From Pseudomonas wuhanensis (lineage in GTDB: Bacteria; Pseudomonadota; Gammaproteobacteria; Pseudomonadales; Pseudomonadaceae): 64,000 nucleotides of DNA. The DNA is taken from NCBI RefSeq assembly GCF_030687395.1, contig NZ_CP117430.1, positions 806,001-870,000 of the forward strand. Direction: 5' to 3'. The translations under genes and the position numbers were made by a program. Below the pieces are notes generated by a model. It had not been told where the DNA came from and did no database searches. It saw only the letters and a program-made list of their open reading frames with translations. Positions 38,357-46,685 of the stretch are shown one piece after another. Every line of letters starts with the position of its first letter. The stretch's first letter is position 1.

Positions 38357-40876
38357 ATGATTTCTTTGCCGATTGATGAAGTTTTACCTGCCCTGCGTGA
38401 AGCCCTCGCTACACGCCACGAAGCCGTGCTCGAAGCACCGCCCGGCGCCGGTAAAACCACCCGCGTGCCCTTGGCCTTGCTCGATGAGCCGTGGTTGGCC
38501 GGGCAGACCATTCTGATGCTCGAACCGCGCCGCTTGGCCGCGCGGGCGGCGGCGGAGCGGTTGGCCAGTGAACTGGGCGAGAAGGTCGGTGAAACCGTTG
38601 GCTACCGCATTCGTCTCGACAGCAAAGTCGGCCCCAATACCCGCATCGAAGTGGTCACCGAAGGCATCCTCACCCGGCGCTTGCAGGATGATCCGGCGCT
38701 GGAAGGCGTGGGTTTGCTGATCTTTGACGAATTCCACGAGCGCAGTCTCGACGCCGATCTGGCGTTGGCCCTGAGCCTCAATGGCCGCGAGCTGTTTCGC
38801 GACGACCAACCGCTGAAAATTCTGTTGATGTCGGCAACGCTGGAAGGCGAACGCCTGGCCGGGTTGCTGGGTGATGCGCCGATCTTGCGCAGTGAAGGTC
38901 GCATGTACCCGGTGGCGATGCGCTGGGGCCGGCCGTTTCAGCCCGGTGAATTCATTGAACCAAGAGTGGTGCAGACCATCCTCGACGCGCTGAACGATGA
39001 GACCGGTAGCCTGCTGGTGTTCCTGCCGGGGCAGGCGGAGATCCGTCGAGTGCATCAGCAACTCGCCGATGCGCTGGGCGAGGGCACGCCTGTGTTGCTT
39101 TGCCCGTTGCACGGTGAACTGGATTTGGCGGCGCAGCGCGCGGCGATTGATCCGGCGCCCGCCGGCAAACGCAAAGTGGTGCTGGCCACCAACATCGCCG
39201 AGACCAGCCTGACCATCAACGGTGTGCGCGTGGTGATCGATGCCGGGCTGGCGCGAGTGCCGCGTTTCGATCCGGGCAGCGGCATGGCCCGCCTCGATAC
39301 TCAGCGTATTTCCAAAGCCAGCGCCACTCAGCGCGCGGGCCGGGCAGGGCGGTTGGAACCGGGCGTGTGTTATCGCCTGTGGTCGCAGGATCAGCACGAG
39401 CAACTGGCGGCCTACGCTAGTGCGGAAATTCTCTCGGCGGATCTTGCCGGTCTGGCCTTGCAACTGGGGCGTTGGGGTGTGACGCCGGGTCAGTTGGTTT
39501 GGCTGGATGTCCCGCCCGCAGCGGCTTATGCACAGGCTCAGGATCTGCTTGAACGTTTGGGCGCGCTGGAGGGCGAAGCGCTGACCCGTCATGGTCAGAC
39601 GATGGCCGAACTGCCGGCCCATCCACGGATCGCTCATTTGCTGTTGCGTGGTCAGGCGCTCGGCCTCGCTGACATGGCCTGTGATGTCGCGGCATTGCTC
39701 GGTGAGCGGGATATCTTGCGTGGTGCCGGCGCGGATCTGCACAGTCGACTGGTGCTGCTGTCCGGCGAAGAACGAGCCGCTCGTGGTGCTCAGGGCGGCG
39801 TTCAACGGGCCCGGCAATTGGCGCGGCAGTATCGCGGTTATCTGCGAGGAAAGGCGTCGGAACCGGTTAGCGATCCCGAGCATCCGCGCTGGCTTGGCGC
39901 ATTGCTGGCGTTGGCTTATCCCGACCGGGTCGCCCAACAGCGGCGAGCCGGTGGCGCGGAATATCGATTGGCCAACGGTCGCGCAGCGCTGTTCGCCGAA
40001 GCGGACAGCTTGATGAAGCAACCGTGGTTGGTGATCGCTGATCTGGGCAGTCGTCAGGGCCAGCGTGAAGAACGGATTTATCTGGCGGCTGATTTCGATC
40101 CGGCGCTGTTTGACTCAGTGTTGGCCGAGCAGGTGCGTTGCGTCGATCAACTGGATTGGGATGAGCGCGAAGGCGTGTTGCGCGCCGAGCGTCAGCGCAA
40201 GGTCGGTGAATTGATCCTCAGCCGTGAGCCGCTGACCGGGCTCGATGAAAGCGCTCGCAGTCAGGCGCTGGTGAATCTGGTGCGGCGCAAAGGTCTGGAG
40301 CTGTTGCCCTGGACGCCAGAGTTGCGTCAGTGGCAGGCACGGGTGGCGCTGTTGCGGCAGCTGGATCTTGGCAGTAAGGGGCAGAGCGAATGGCCGGATG
40401 TCAGCGATGCTGCATTGCTCAAAAGCCTCGAACACTGGTTGATGCCGTATCTGGGAAAAGTCTCGCGGCTCAGTCACTTCGCCAATCTGGACCTGTCGAG
40501 CATCGTTCACAACCTGCTGCCGTGGCCACTGCCGCAACGGCTGGATGAGCTGGCGCCGCATCATTTAAGCGTGCCGTCGGGTTCATCGATTCGTCTGGAT
40601 TACAGCGAGCAGCCGCCGATTCTGGCGGTGCGGTTGCAGGAGTTGTTCGGCCTGGCCGAGACGCCACGCATTGCTGGGGGCCGGCAAGTGGTGAAACTGC
40701 ATCTGCTGTCCCCGGCGCGCCGGCCGGTGCAGGTGACGCAGGACCTGGCGAACTTCTGGCGCAGTACGTATGCCGAGGTGAAGAAGGATTTGAAGGGGCG
40801 TTATCCGAAACACTACTGGCCGGATGATCCGCTGGTGGCCGAGGCGACGGCGCGGATCAAACCGCGTAAAAGCTGA
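38357..40876 (+). CDS. hrpB: ATP-dependent helicase HrpB
   Basis: An 839-residue DEAH-box-like RNA helicase. Visible motifs are Walker A EAPPGAGKTTRVP (residues about 29-41), DEFH in LLIFDEFHERSLDADL, SATLEG, TNIAETSLTI (motif V), and QRAGRAGRLEPG (motif VI), then HA2/OB and the HrpB-specific C-terminal domain ending RYPKHYWPDDPL. HrpB is a non-essential helicase; in E. coli its substrate is not firmly known. ATG at 38357 has GGGAGCC upstream, and TATACT at 38328-38333 is a likely -10. Divergent from the lipoprotein gene. Confidence 0.94.
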   Translation: MISLPIDEVLPALREALATRHEAVLEAPPGAGKTTRVPLALLDEPWLAGQTILMLEPRRLAARAAAERLASELGEKVGETVGYRIRLDSKVGPNTRIEVVTEGILTRRLQDDPALEGVGLLIFDEFHERSLDADLALALSLNGRELFRDDQPLKILLMSATLEGERLAGLLGDAPILRSEGRMYPVAMRWGRPFQPGEFIEPRVVQTILDALNDETGSLLVFLPGQAEIRRVHQQLADALGEGTPVLLCPLHGELDLAAQRAAIDPAPAGKRKVVLATNIAETSLTINGVRVVIDAGLARVPRFDPGSGMARLDTQRISKASATQRAGRAGRLEPGVCYRLWSQDQHEQLAAYASAEILSADLAGLALQLGRWGVTPGQLVWLDVPPAAAYAQAQDLLERLGALEGEALTRHGQTMAELPAHPRIAHLLLRGQALGLADMACDVAALLGERDILRGAGADLHSRLVLLSGEERAARGAQGGVQRARQLARQYRGYLRGKASEPVSDPEHPRWLGALLALAYPDRVAQQRRAGGAEYRLANGRAALFAEADSLMKQPWLVIADLGSRQGQREERIYLAADFDPALFDSVLAEQVRCVDQLDWDEREGVLRAERQRKVGELILSREPLTGLDESARSQALVNLVRRKGLELLPWTPELRQWQARVALLRQLDLGSKGQSEWPDVSDAALLKSLEHWLMPYLGKVSRLSHFANLDLSSIVHNLLPWPLPQRLDELAPHHLSVPSGSSIRLDYSEQPPILAVRLQELFGLAETPRIAGGRQVVKLHLLSPARRPVQVTQDLANFWRSTYAEVKKDLKGRYPKHYWPDDPLVAEATARIKPRKS

Positions 40877-40917
40877 AGGTCAAAAGATCGCAGGCTGCGT
40901 TCACTAACGCCGCAAAT

Positions 40918-42000
40918 CTAAGGCGCGGCCGGCAACAGAAACCGTGCAATCACCGGCAAGTGATCGGAAATGCGCAACGTATCGTCCTGCCTCACCCTCG
41001 CCTCAACCCGTTTGAGGTGCGGGCTGTAAAACAGGTAATCGACGGTCCGGTCCGGGCCGTTCAAGCCCGGGTCATTCGGGTAATGGGTCAGCCATTGCGC
41101 CCGGTCGATGCCGCTGGCTTCGTTGTTGTTCGGGATCATCGGGTATTTGTCCCACAGCACATGCAGCGCGCTGTCGGCGGAGTAGGGCGTGCGTTGCTCG
41201 GTGGGCAGGCGTCGATACTGGCCCAGCGGCAACAGGTTGAAGTCGCCACCGATCAGCCACGGCGTGCCGCGGCTTTCATACTTGTCGAGGATCTTGGCCA
41301 CGGCTGTCACCTGGCTTTGCAAGGTTTCGTCGAGTGCGGTGGTGGCGCGGTCCAGATGGGTATTGAACACGGCCATTTGGCCGCCGTTGCTCAATGGCAA
41401 GTGAGTGACCAGCAAGGCGTTTTTCGGCTTGAACTGACGGCTGATGAAATTGGCCGGTGCGACCGGTAATTGCAGGCGTTCGGCGTGTTCGATCTGGTAG
41501 CGGCTCAGGGTTGCCAATTGTCGGCCAACGCTGCCGTAGATGTGCGGTTCAGGCACGAAGTCGGCTTTCCAGTCGAAGGCCTGTGCGCTGCACGGATACA
41601 GGTCGGTGACTCGATCCTGAAGCAGCTTGAGCTGGTTCTGGTAGTCGCTGGCTTTGGCGCCGTCATCGAGTTCCTGCAACAGCACGATGTCCGGTTGCTC
41701 GTCGCGAATCACCCGTGCCACTTCGTCGAGGCTGAAGGCCATGTCTTCAGGTGTAGGGCTCTCGTCGTTACCTGCGGCCAAGTCGTTCCAGAACACGTAG
41801 CGCTTGCCTGCCAGATACTGGACGTTCCAGGTCATCACCTTCAGTGCCTGGCCGGGCACCAGCGTCGGTGCTTGGGCGTTGCAATTGACCGGCAGGGCTT
41901 CCTTGGCCAGGGGGCGCCAGGTGAGGCTGTAGATCAGCAATGCAATCAGGCCAATGACAATCAGCAGGCCCAGCAGGGTGTAGCGCAGTAGACGGGTCAT
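40918..42000 (-). CDS. Endonuclease/exonuclease/phosphatase family membrane-anchored protein
   Basis: A 360-residue EEP-superfamily enzyme with one N-terminal membrane span (about 6-26), so the domain probably faces the periplasm. Family motifs are VMTWNVQY, the catalytic Glu in VLLQELDDG, FNTHLDRA, GGDFNLLP, and the terminal ISDHLPVIARF. Members hydrolyse nucleic acids, phospholipids (sphingomyelinase-like) or phosphoinositides; the substrate cannot be told from sequence. ATG at 42000 starts the signal anchor; 42063 is not supported. Confidence 0.88.
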   Translation of the reverse strand: MTRLLRYTLLGLLIVIGLIALLIYSLTWRPLAKEALPVNCNAQAPTLVPGQALKVMTWNVQYLAGKRYVFWNDLAAGNDESPTPEDMAFSLDEVARVIRDEQPDIVLLQELDDGAKASDYQNQLKLLQDRVTDLYPCSAQAFDWKADFVPEPHIYGSVGRQLATLSRYQIEHAERLQLPVAPANFISRQFKPKNALLVTHLPLSNGGQMAVFNTHLDRATTALDETLQSQVTAVAKILDKYESRGTPWLIGGDFNLLPLGQYRRLPTEQRTPYSADSALHVLWDKYPMIPNNNEASGIDRAQWLTHYPNDPGLNGPDRTVDYLFYSPHLKRVEARVRQDDTLRISDHLPVIARFLLPAAP

Positions 42001-42074
42001 GGCTCGGCTTATAGCGTTACAAAATTGACCCCGAGCATAACCGAGAGCAGCGCCCAAGCCCAAGGGTAGAGCGC

Positions 42075-42749
42075 TTAGAGCGCTCCGTCAGCTTTCTCGG
42101 GCGCATCGGCGATCAGCATGAACAAGCGGAACACCACCACGCTGGTGAACAGTTGCAGAAAGCTGTGGGCGCTGTCGATCAGCAGCGAGATCACCGGGTT
42201 CTGTGGATCAGGGTAAACCGCCAGCGTCGCCCCCTTGAGTACCCACAGCGGGGCCATCACGCACAGAATGCACACCAGAATGCGCAGGAAATTCCCACGG
42301 GTCAGGCGCAGGCTTTCCTTCATCGCCGCCAGCGGTGCCAGGCCGCGCAGCACCAGCAGGTATTCGCCGAACGCCAGTGTCACCATCAGCCAGATCCCCG
42401 GCAGGAAATACAGCGACAGGCCGAGCAGGATCAGCAGTGTATTGAGGGCGGTCAGTAGGGCGAAACGCGGCCACAGGGTCGCGGAGGTCGCCAGCAAGTC
42501 GCGGGTGCGCGGCGATTCGCCACGGCTGCGGGCATCGAGAAACAGGATCAGTGCGGCGGTGTACAGCGGATACACCAGCAGGCCGACCAATACACTGATG
42601 CCGGGGAAACTGTCCGGCTCGGTGGAGTGGTCGACCACTTGTTGCAGCAGCGCCTCGAAAATCACCAGCGGCAGGCACAGCTGCACGATCTGGCGCAGAT
42701 TGCGCTTGAAGAAATACAGAGAGTCACGCAGTACGTCGAACGGATTCAT
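42075..42749 (-). CDS. YciC-like (UPF0259) inner-membrane protein
   Basis: A 224-residue polytopic membrane protein with five to six spans. The N-terminus FDVLRDSLYFFKRNL, the LLVLRGLAPLAAMKESLRLTRGN loop and the span order resemble the YciC/UPF0259 family of unknown function. It lies 74 bp upstream of the EEP gene on the minus strand, possibly one unit. Divergent from the DUF2076 gene. Confidence 0.8.
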   Translation of the reverse strand: MNPFDVLRDSLYFFKRNLRQIVQLCLPLVIFEALLQQVVDHSTEPDSFPGISVLVGLLVYPLYTAALILFLDARSRGESPRTRDLLATSATLWPRFALLTALNTLLILLGLSLYFLPGIWLMVTLAFGEYLLVLRGLAPLAAMKESLRLTRGNFLRILVCILCVMAPLWVLKGATLAVYPDPQNPVISLLIDSAHSFLQLFTSVVVFRLFMLIADAPEKADGAL

Positions 42750-42926
42750 CAGTCGGTATCGCAGGTTGAAAGCAGTGCCTCACTTTAACCGATGAAACCC
42801 TTTGGGGCGCAAACGTAAACGTTCGGTAAAGGTCATTGAAACATCCTGTATCAGCCCCATTACTGGTGAGCACCTTATCCACCGTGGATGAGGGCGACGA
42901 TATTCCCGGCAATCTATGAGGTCGCC

Positions 42927-43691
42927 ATGAACAGCGAAGAACAAACCCTGATCGATGGACTGTTTTCCCGGCTGCAACAGGCCGAAACGGATTCAGCCCC
43001 CCGCGACGCCCAGGCCGAAGCGCGGATCAAGGAACACCTGACTCGCCAGCCAGCGGCGGGCTATTTCATGACCCAGGCGATTCTGGTGCAAGAGGCAGCC
43101 ATCAAGAGCCTCGACGAACAGAACAAGCAACTCACCCAACAAGTCCAGCAATTGCAGGCTGAACTGCAATCGGCCAAGGCGCAGACGGCGGCTCCGGCGC
43201 CGAGCGGCGGTGGCTTTTTGTCGAGCATCTTCGGTGGTGGCTCCCGTGATCCACAACCTGCGCCGACTCAAAGTGCCGCCCCGTCGAATACTGGCGGCTG
43301 GCGTGAACCGGCGCGGCCATCGTTCAACGCCCAGCCGCCACAGCAAAACTTCGGTGCGGCACCGCAGCAGAACTATGCACCGCAACAACAAGCTCCGGCG
43401 GCCGGCAGCAGTTTCCTCGGCGGTGCGTTGAAAACGGCAGCGGGTGTGGCCGGTGGCGTGATGTTGGCGCAGGGCATCAGCAGCCTGTTCCAGCACAATC
43501 AACAGCCGGAAGTGGTTGAAGTCATCAAGGAAGAACCGGCTCAGGTCAACGATCAGAGCGACAGCGGTAATGGCTGGGGCGACGATCAGCGTGTGGCTGA
43601 CAATTCCAGCGATCAAGGCGGATTTGCCGACGCCGACTATAGCGATGACAGCTCATCGTTCTTCGGTGGCGACGACGATTCCTTCATCTGA
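42927..43691 (+). CDS. DUF2076 domain-containing protein
   Basis: A 254-residue protein. The N-terminal DUF2076 region has EEQTLIDGLFSRLQQAE, and QAILVQEAAIKSLDEQNKQL starts a coiled coil at about 63-90. A Pro/Gln/Ala-rich middle follows, then GGALKTAAGVAGGVMLAQGISSLF (about 165-190), a glycine-rich hydrophobic helix, and an acidic Ser/Asp tail ending GGDDDSFI. DUF2076 proteins are abundant but of unknown role; periplasmic or stress roles have been suggested. No signal peptide is visible. ATG at 42927 is the family start. Confidence 0.83.
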   Translation: MNSEEQTLIDGLFSRLQQAETDSAPRDAQAEARIKEHLTRQPAAGYFMTQAILVQEAAIKSLDEQNKQLTQQVQQLQAELQSAKAQTAAPAPSGGGFLSSIFGGGSRDPQPAPTQSAAPSNTGGWREPARPSFNAQPPQQNFGAAPQQNYAPQQQAPAAGSSFLGGALKTAAGVAGGVMLAQGISSLFQHNQQPEVVEVIKEEPAQVNDQSDSGNGWGDDQRVADNSSDQGGFADADYSDDSSSFFGGDDDSFI

Positions 43692-43828
43692 TACACCATT
43701 CGTCTGGGGCGCGATGGCGCCCCGGGCCGATTATTCGCGGAACAATCCTTCGGGCTGGCATACTGGGCAACTTTTCGGGCCCGGTGCCTGATCCTGTCCG
43801 CGCTTCGGCACGCCAAAGAGGATGTACG

Positions 43829-44308
43829 GTGAAAAAAATCGCAGTGTTCGCCGATGTCCAGAACCTCTATTACACCGTGCGACAGGCTTATGGTTGCCAT
43901 TTCAACTACGCCGCGCTGTGGGCTGACGTCAGTAAAGAAGGGCAGATCGTCGAGGCCTATGCCTATGCGATCGATCGTGGCGACAGCAAGCAGCAGCAGT
44001 TTCAGCAGATCCTGCGCAATCTCGGCTTCATCGTGAAGCTCAAGCCCTACATCCAGCGCAGCGACGGCTCGGCCAAAGGCGACTGGGACGTGGGCATCAC
44101 CCTCGACATCATGGACGCCGCCGACCATGTCGACGAAGTGGTGCTGGCCTCCGGCGACGGAGATTTCGACATGCTGCTGGAACGCATCATCAGCAAGCAC
44201 GGCGTGCAAGCGGTGGCCTATGGCGTACCCGGTCTCACGGCCAATTCGCTGATCCGCGCCGCCAGCCGTTATGTGCCGATCGAAGGCGCGTTGCTGCTCA
44301 AGAATTGA
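43829..44308 (+). CDS. NYN-domain (LabA/DUF88) nuclease-like protein
   Basis: A 159-residue NYN protein of the PIN-like nuclease fold. The acidic metal-binding residues are present: VFADVQNLYY (Asp near 8), GDWDVGITLDIM (Asp near 90), and ASGDGDFDMLLER (three Asp near 112-117). NYN proteins usually cut RNA. GTG at 43829 has AAAGAGG upstream and places VKKIAVFAD at the start; 43784 adds a non-homologous leader. The DEDDh exonuclease gene starts 22 bp downstream, suggesting a two-nuclease unit. Confidence 0.85.
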   Translation: MKKIAVFADVQNLYYTVRQAYGCHFNYAALWADVSKEGQIVEAYAYAIDRGDSKQQQFQQILRNLGFIVKLKPYIQRSDGSAKGDWDVGITLDIMDAADHVDEVVLASGDGDFDMLLERIISKHGVQAVAYGVPGLTANSLIRAASRYVPIEGALLLKN

Positions 44309-44330
44309 TTTTTACGGAGTTGAAACAGGT

Positions 44331-44942
44331 TTGGAACGCATAGCAGTCATCGACTTTGAAACCACCGGGCTCTCCCCGAGCAGCAGCTGCCGGGCCACGG
44401 AAATTGCCGTGGTGATTCTTGAACAGGGGCGCATTGTCGAGCGTTACCAAAGCCTGATGAATGCCGGCGTGCGAGTGCCGGCCTTCATTGAGCAACTCAC
44501 CGGCATCAGCAACGCCATGCTGCGCACCGCGCCCTCGGCCGAGCAGGTGATGAACGAGGTCAATGAATTCGTTGGCATCACGCCGCTGCTGGCGCATAAC
44601 GCTGCGTTCGACCAGAAGTTCTGGGACTTTGAGCTTGGGCGAATCAAACGCACACGCTTGCAGAACTTTGCCTGCTCACTGTTACTCGCCCGTCGCCTGA
44701 TGCCCGCCGCACCGGACCACAAACTCGGCACCCTCACCACCTTCGCCAGCCTGCCCAATACCGGCAAGGCTCACCGGGCCATGGCCGATGCCGAAATGGC
44801 GGCCAACCTGACGGCGCACTTGGCTGAAGAGTTGCGGCGCAAGCATGGGTTGCGGGAGTTGTCCCATGATCTGCTGGTCAGTTTGCAGAAAGTGCCGGCG
44901 GCGAAGATTAATGAGCATCTCAAGCGGCATCGCGGGTTCTGA
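44331..44942 (+). CDS. DEDDh 3'-5' exonuclease (DnaQ/PolC epsilon-like)
   Basis: A 203-residue exonuclease of the DnaQ superfamily. The DEDDh residues are in VIDFETTG (D8, E10), HNAAFDQKFWD (Asp) and HRAMADAEMAA (His, Asp). The QLTGISNAML segment is typical of epsilon-like and RNase T-like members. The start is a rare TTG at 44331, giving MERIAVIDFE; upstream in-frame starts overlap the NYN gene without homology. It is probably co-transcribed with the NYN nuclease. DNA versus RNA substrate is not clear. Confidence 0.85.
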   Translation: MERIAVIDFETTGLSPSSSCRATEIAVVILEQGRIVERYQSLMNAGVRVPAFIEQLTGISNAMLRTAPSAEQVMNEVNEFVGITPLLAHNAAFDQKFWDFELGRIKRTRLQNFACSLLLARRLMPAAPDHKLGTLTTFASLPNTGKAHRAMADAEMAANLTAHLAEELRRKHGLRELSHDLLVSLQKVPAAKINEHLKRHRGF

Positions 44943-44957
44943 GTCGCACCTAACCCC

Positions 44958-45047
44958 TGTGGGAGCGGGCTTGTCCGCGATGAGGGCGTCACATTCAACA
45001 TCGTTGTTGACTGACAGTCCGCTATCGCGGGCAAGCCCGCTCCCACA
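44958..45047. repeat. REP doublet, GGGAGCGGGCTTGTCCGC/GCCCGC type
   Basis: tgtgggagcgggcttgtccg at 44958 (one base off consensus) and a perfect complement ending at 45047, between convergent genes. Confidence 0.88.
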
Positions 45048-45061
45048 GGGACCTTGGCACA

Positions 45062-45520
45062 TCACGCTTTGCCATTCCCTTCCAACTGCCCCAACGGCAC
45101 CCGCTTCTCGATGGCGCTGGACAGCACGATCGAGGTCTTGCTGAACCCGAACGTGGCGATCCGGTTGATCAACTCTTCCAGCTCCGGCATCGAACCCACC
45201 GCCGCTTGCATGATCACGCACGGGTCGCCGGTGACGCGATGGCATTCAGTGAGTTGTGGGATTTTGATCAGTTCGTCGTAGGTTTTCTGATTGCCGTGCT
45301 GGTTCAGGCGCAGTTCGATGACGCACTGGATCGGCAGGCCTAGTTTGGCCATGTCGACTTTCGCCTGGTAGCCGGTGATCACCCCGCAGGCCTCAAGTTT
45401 GGCCACGCGCTCGGCCACCGCCGGAGCGGACAGGTTTACCTTGCGCGCCAGTTCGGCGTAGGACGCACGACCGTTTTCCAACAGGGCGCCGAGGAGCATG
45501 CGGTCGTATTTGTCCATCAT
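45062..45520 (-). CDS. Lrp/AsnC family transcriptional regulator
   Basis: A 152-residue Lrp-family regulator: winged helix (YDRMLLGALLENGRASYAEL, VNLSAPAVAERVAKLE) and RAM domain (about 65-140, CVIELRLNQHG, VTGDPCVIMQAAV). It is divergent from yedA across a 160-bp gap with clear dyads, so it probably controls itself and the exporter. This is the usual logic of Lrp plus amino-acid exporter pairs. ATG-ATG tandem start at 45520/45517; I keep the first. Confidence 0.9.
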   Translation of the reverse strand: MMDKYDRMLLGALLENGRASYAELARKVNLSAPAVAERVAKLEACGVITGYQAKVDMAKLGLPIQCVIELRLNQHGNQKTYDELIKIPQLTECHRVTGDPCVIMQAAVGSMPELEELINRIATFGFSKTSIVLSSAIEKRVPLGQLEGNGKA

Positions 45521-45542
45521 GGCATTCCTGAAAAAAGACTGA

Positions 45543-45606
45543 CTTTCGAAAGCACGGTTTATAGCGCTGAACTCCGTGTTTTGAAAAGTGTACCGGCGCT
45601 ATAAAC
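45543..45606. promoter_or_regulatory. Dyad cluster in the lrp/yedA divergent promoter
   Basis: CTTTCGAAAG at 45543-45552 is a perfect 10-bp palindrome. Beside it GTTTATAGCGC (45557-45567) and GCGCTATAAAC (45596-45606) form a perfect 11-bp inverted repeat with a 28-bp spacer. Their TATAGC/GCTATA cores could also serve as -10-like elements for each direction. Likely operator of the adjacent Lrp regulator. Confidence 0.65.
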
Positions 45607-45680
45607 AGGTTTTGTAACTTATTTTCCGCCGCTGGCCTTTCTAGAATAGCTGCTCTCTTTATCTTGTTCTCGAGCTGCCC

Positions 45681-46607
45681 ATGCCTGGCATACGCCGTTT
45701 TTCCTTACCGCTGATCGCTGCTTTTTTCGCGCTGTATGTGATTTGGGGATCGACCTATCTGGTGATTCGCATCGGCGTGCAGTACTGGCCGCCGTTGTTG
45801 CTCGCTGGTATCCGCTTCGTGATCGCCGGGACGTTGATGTACGCGTTCTTGCGTTGGCGCGGGGCTCCTGCACCGACGTGGGCGCAATGGAAAGCGGCGG
45901 GGATCATCGGGATTTTGCTGCTGACCTTCGGTAACGGTGCGGTGAGCGTCGCCGAGCATACGGGCGTGGCCTCCGGCGTTGCGGCGTTGGCGGTGGCGAC
46001 GGTGCCGCTATTTACTTTGCTGTGTGGATATTTCTGGGGCGCGCGTAATACCCGTCTCGAATGGGCCGGGATTGTGCTCGGGCTGATCGGTATCGCCATG
46101 CTCAATCTCGGTTCCAATCTGCAATCGAGCCCGTTGGGTGCGGCATTGCTGGTGTTCGCGGCAGCGTCCTGGGCTTTCGGTTCGGTGTGGAGCAAACACT
46201 TGCCGTTGCCTCAGGGCGCGATGGCGAGTGCCGTGGAAATGCTGGTGGGCGGTGTGGTGTTGTTGATCGGCAGCGCGGTAAGTGGCGAGCATCTGGAGAG
46301 CATGCCACCGATCGAAGGCTGGGCGGCGCTGGCGTACCTGACTGTCTTCGGTTCGATCATCGCCTTCAACGCCTACATGTATCTGCTGAAACACGTGCGT
46401 CCGGCGGCGGCCACCAGTTATGCCTACGTCAACCCGGCGGTGGCGGTGTTGCTGGGCATCGTGTTTGTTGGCGAGACCATTGGTATCGAAGAAGCGCTGG
46501 CCATGACAGTGATCATCAGTGCAGTGGTGTTGATCGGGTTGCCGCAGTGGCGCCGAGGTGCGGATCGGCCTGCGGTAGTTGTGCCGACAGAATCCCGAGC
46601 GAATTAG
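45681..46607 (+). CDS. yedA: EamA/DMT family exporter YedA
   Basis: A 308-residue drug/metabolite transporter with ten membrane spans in two EamA repeats. It closely follows E. coli YedA: ALYVIWGSTYLVIRIGVQYWPP at the start (here described in parts: WGSTYLVIRIG), NGAVSVAEHTGVASGVAALAV, ASWAFGSVWSKHLPLPQG, and ATSYAYVNPAVAVLLG in the second repeat. The substrate is unknown; amino acids or aromatic compounds are plausible given the divergent Lrp regulator. Confidence 0.88.
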   Translation: MPGIRRFSLPLIAAFFALYVIWGSTYLVIRIGVQYWPPLLLAGIRFVIAGTLMYAFLRWRGAPAPTWAQWKAAGIIGILLLTFGNGAVSVAEHTGVASGVAALAVATVPLFTLLCGYFWGARNTRLEWAGIVLGLIGIAMLNLGSNLQSSPLGAALLVFAAASWAFGSVWSKHLPLPQGAMASAVEMLVGGVVLLIGSAVSGEHLESMPPIEGWAALAYLTVFGSIIAFNAYMYLLKHVRPAAATSYAYVNPAVAVLLGIVFVGETIGIEEALAMTVIISAVVLIGLPQWRRGADRPAVVVPTESRAN

Positions 46608-46685
46608 GGTAAACTGCGCGCCATTGCATCTTGTTTTGCACACTTGTATTGAACAACCCGCGCTGAATTTTCCTACGGTACTCCC

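Noticed and set aside
40877..40917. AAAAGATCGCAGGCTGCG after hrpB as a terminator
   Set aside because: The partner arm is missing, so no stable stem forms; it may be a decayed copy of the hairpin repeat found at 62877-62920.
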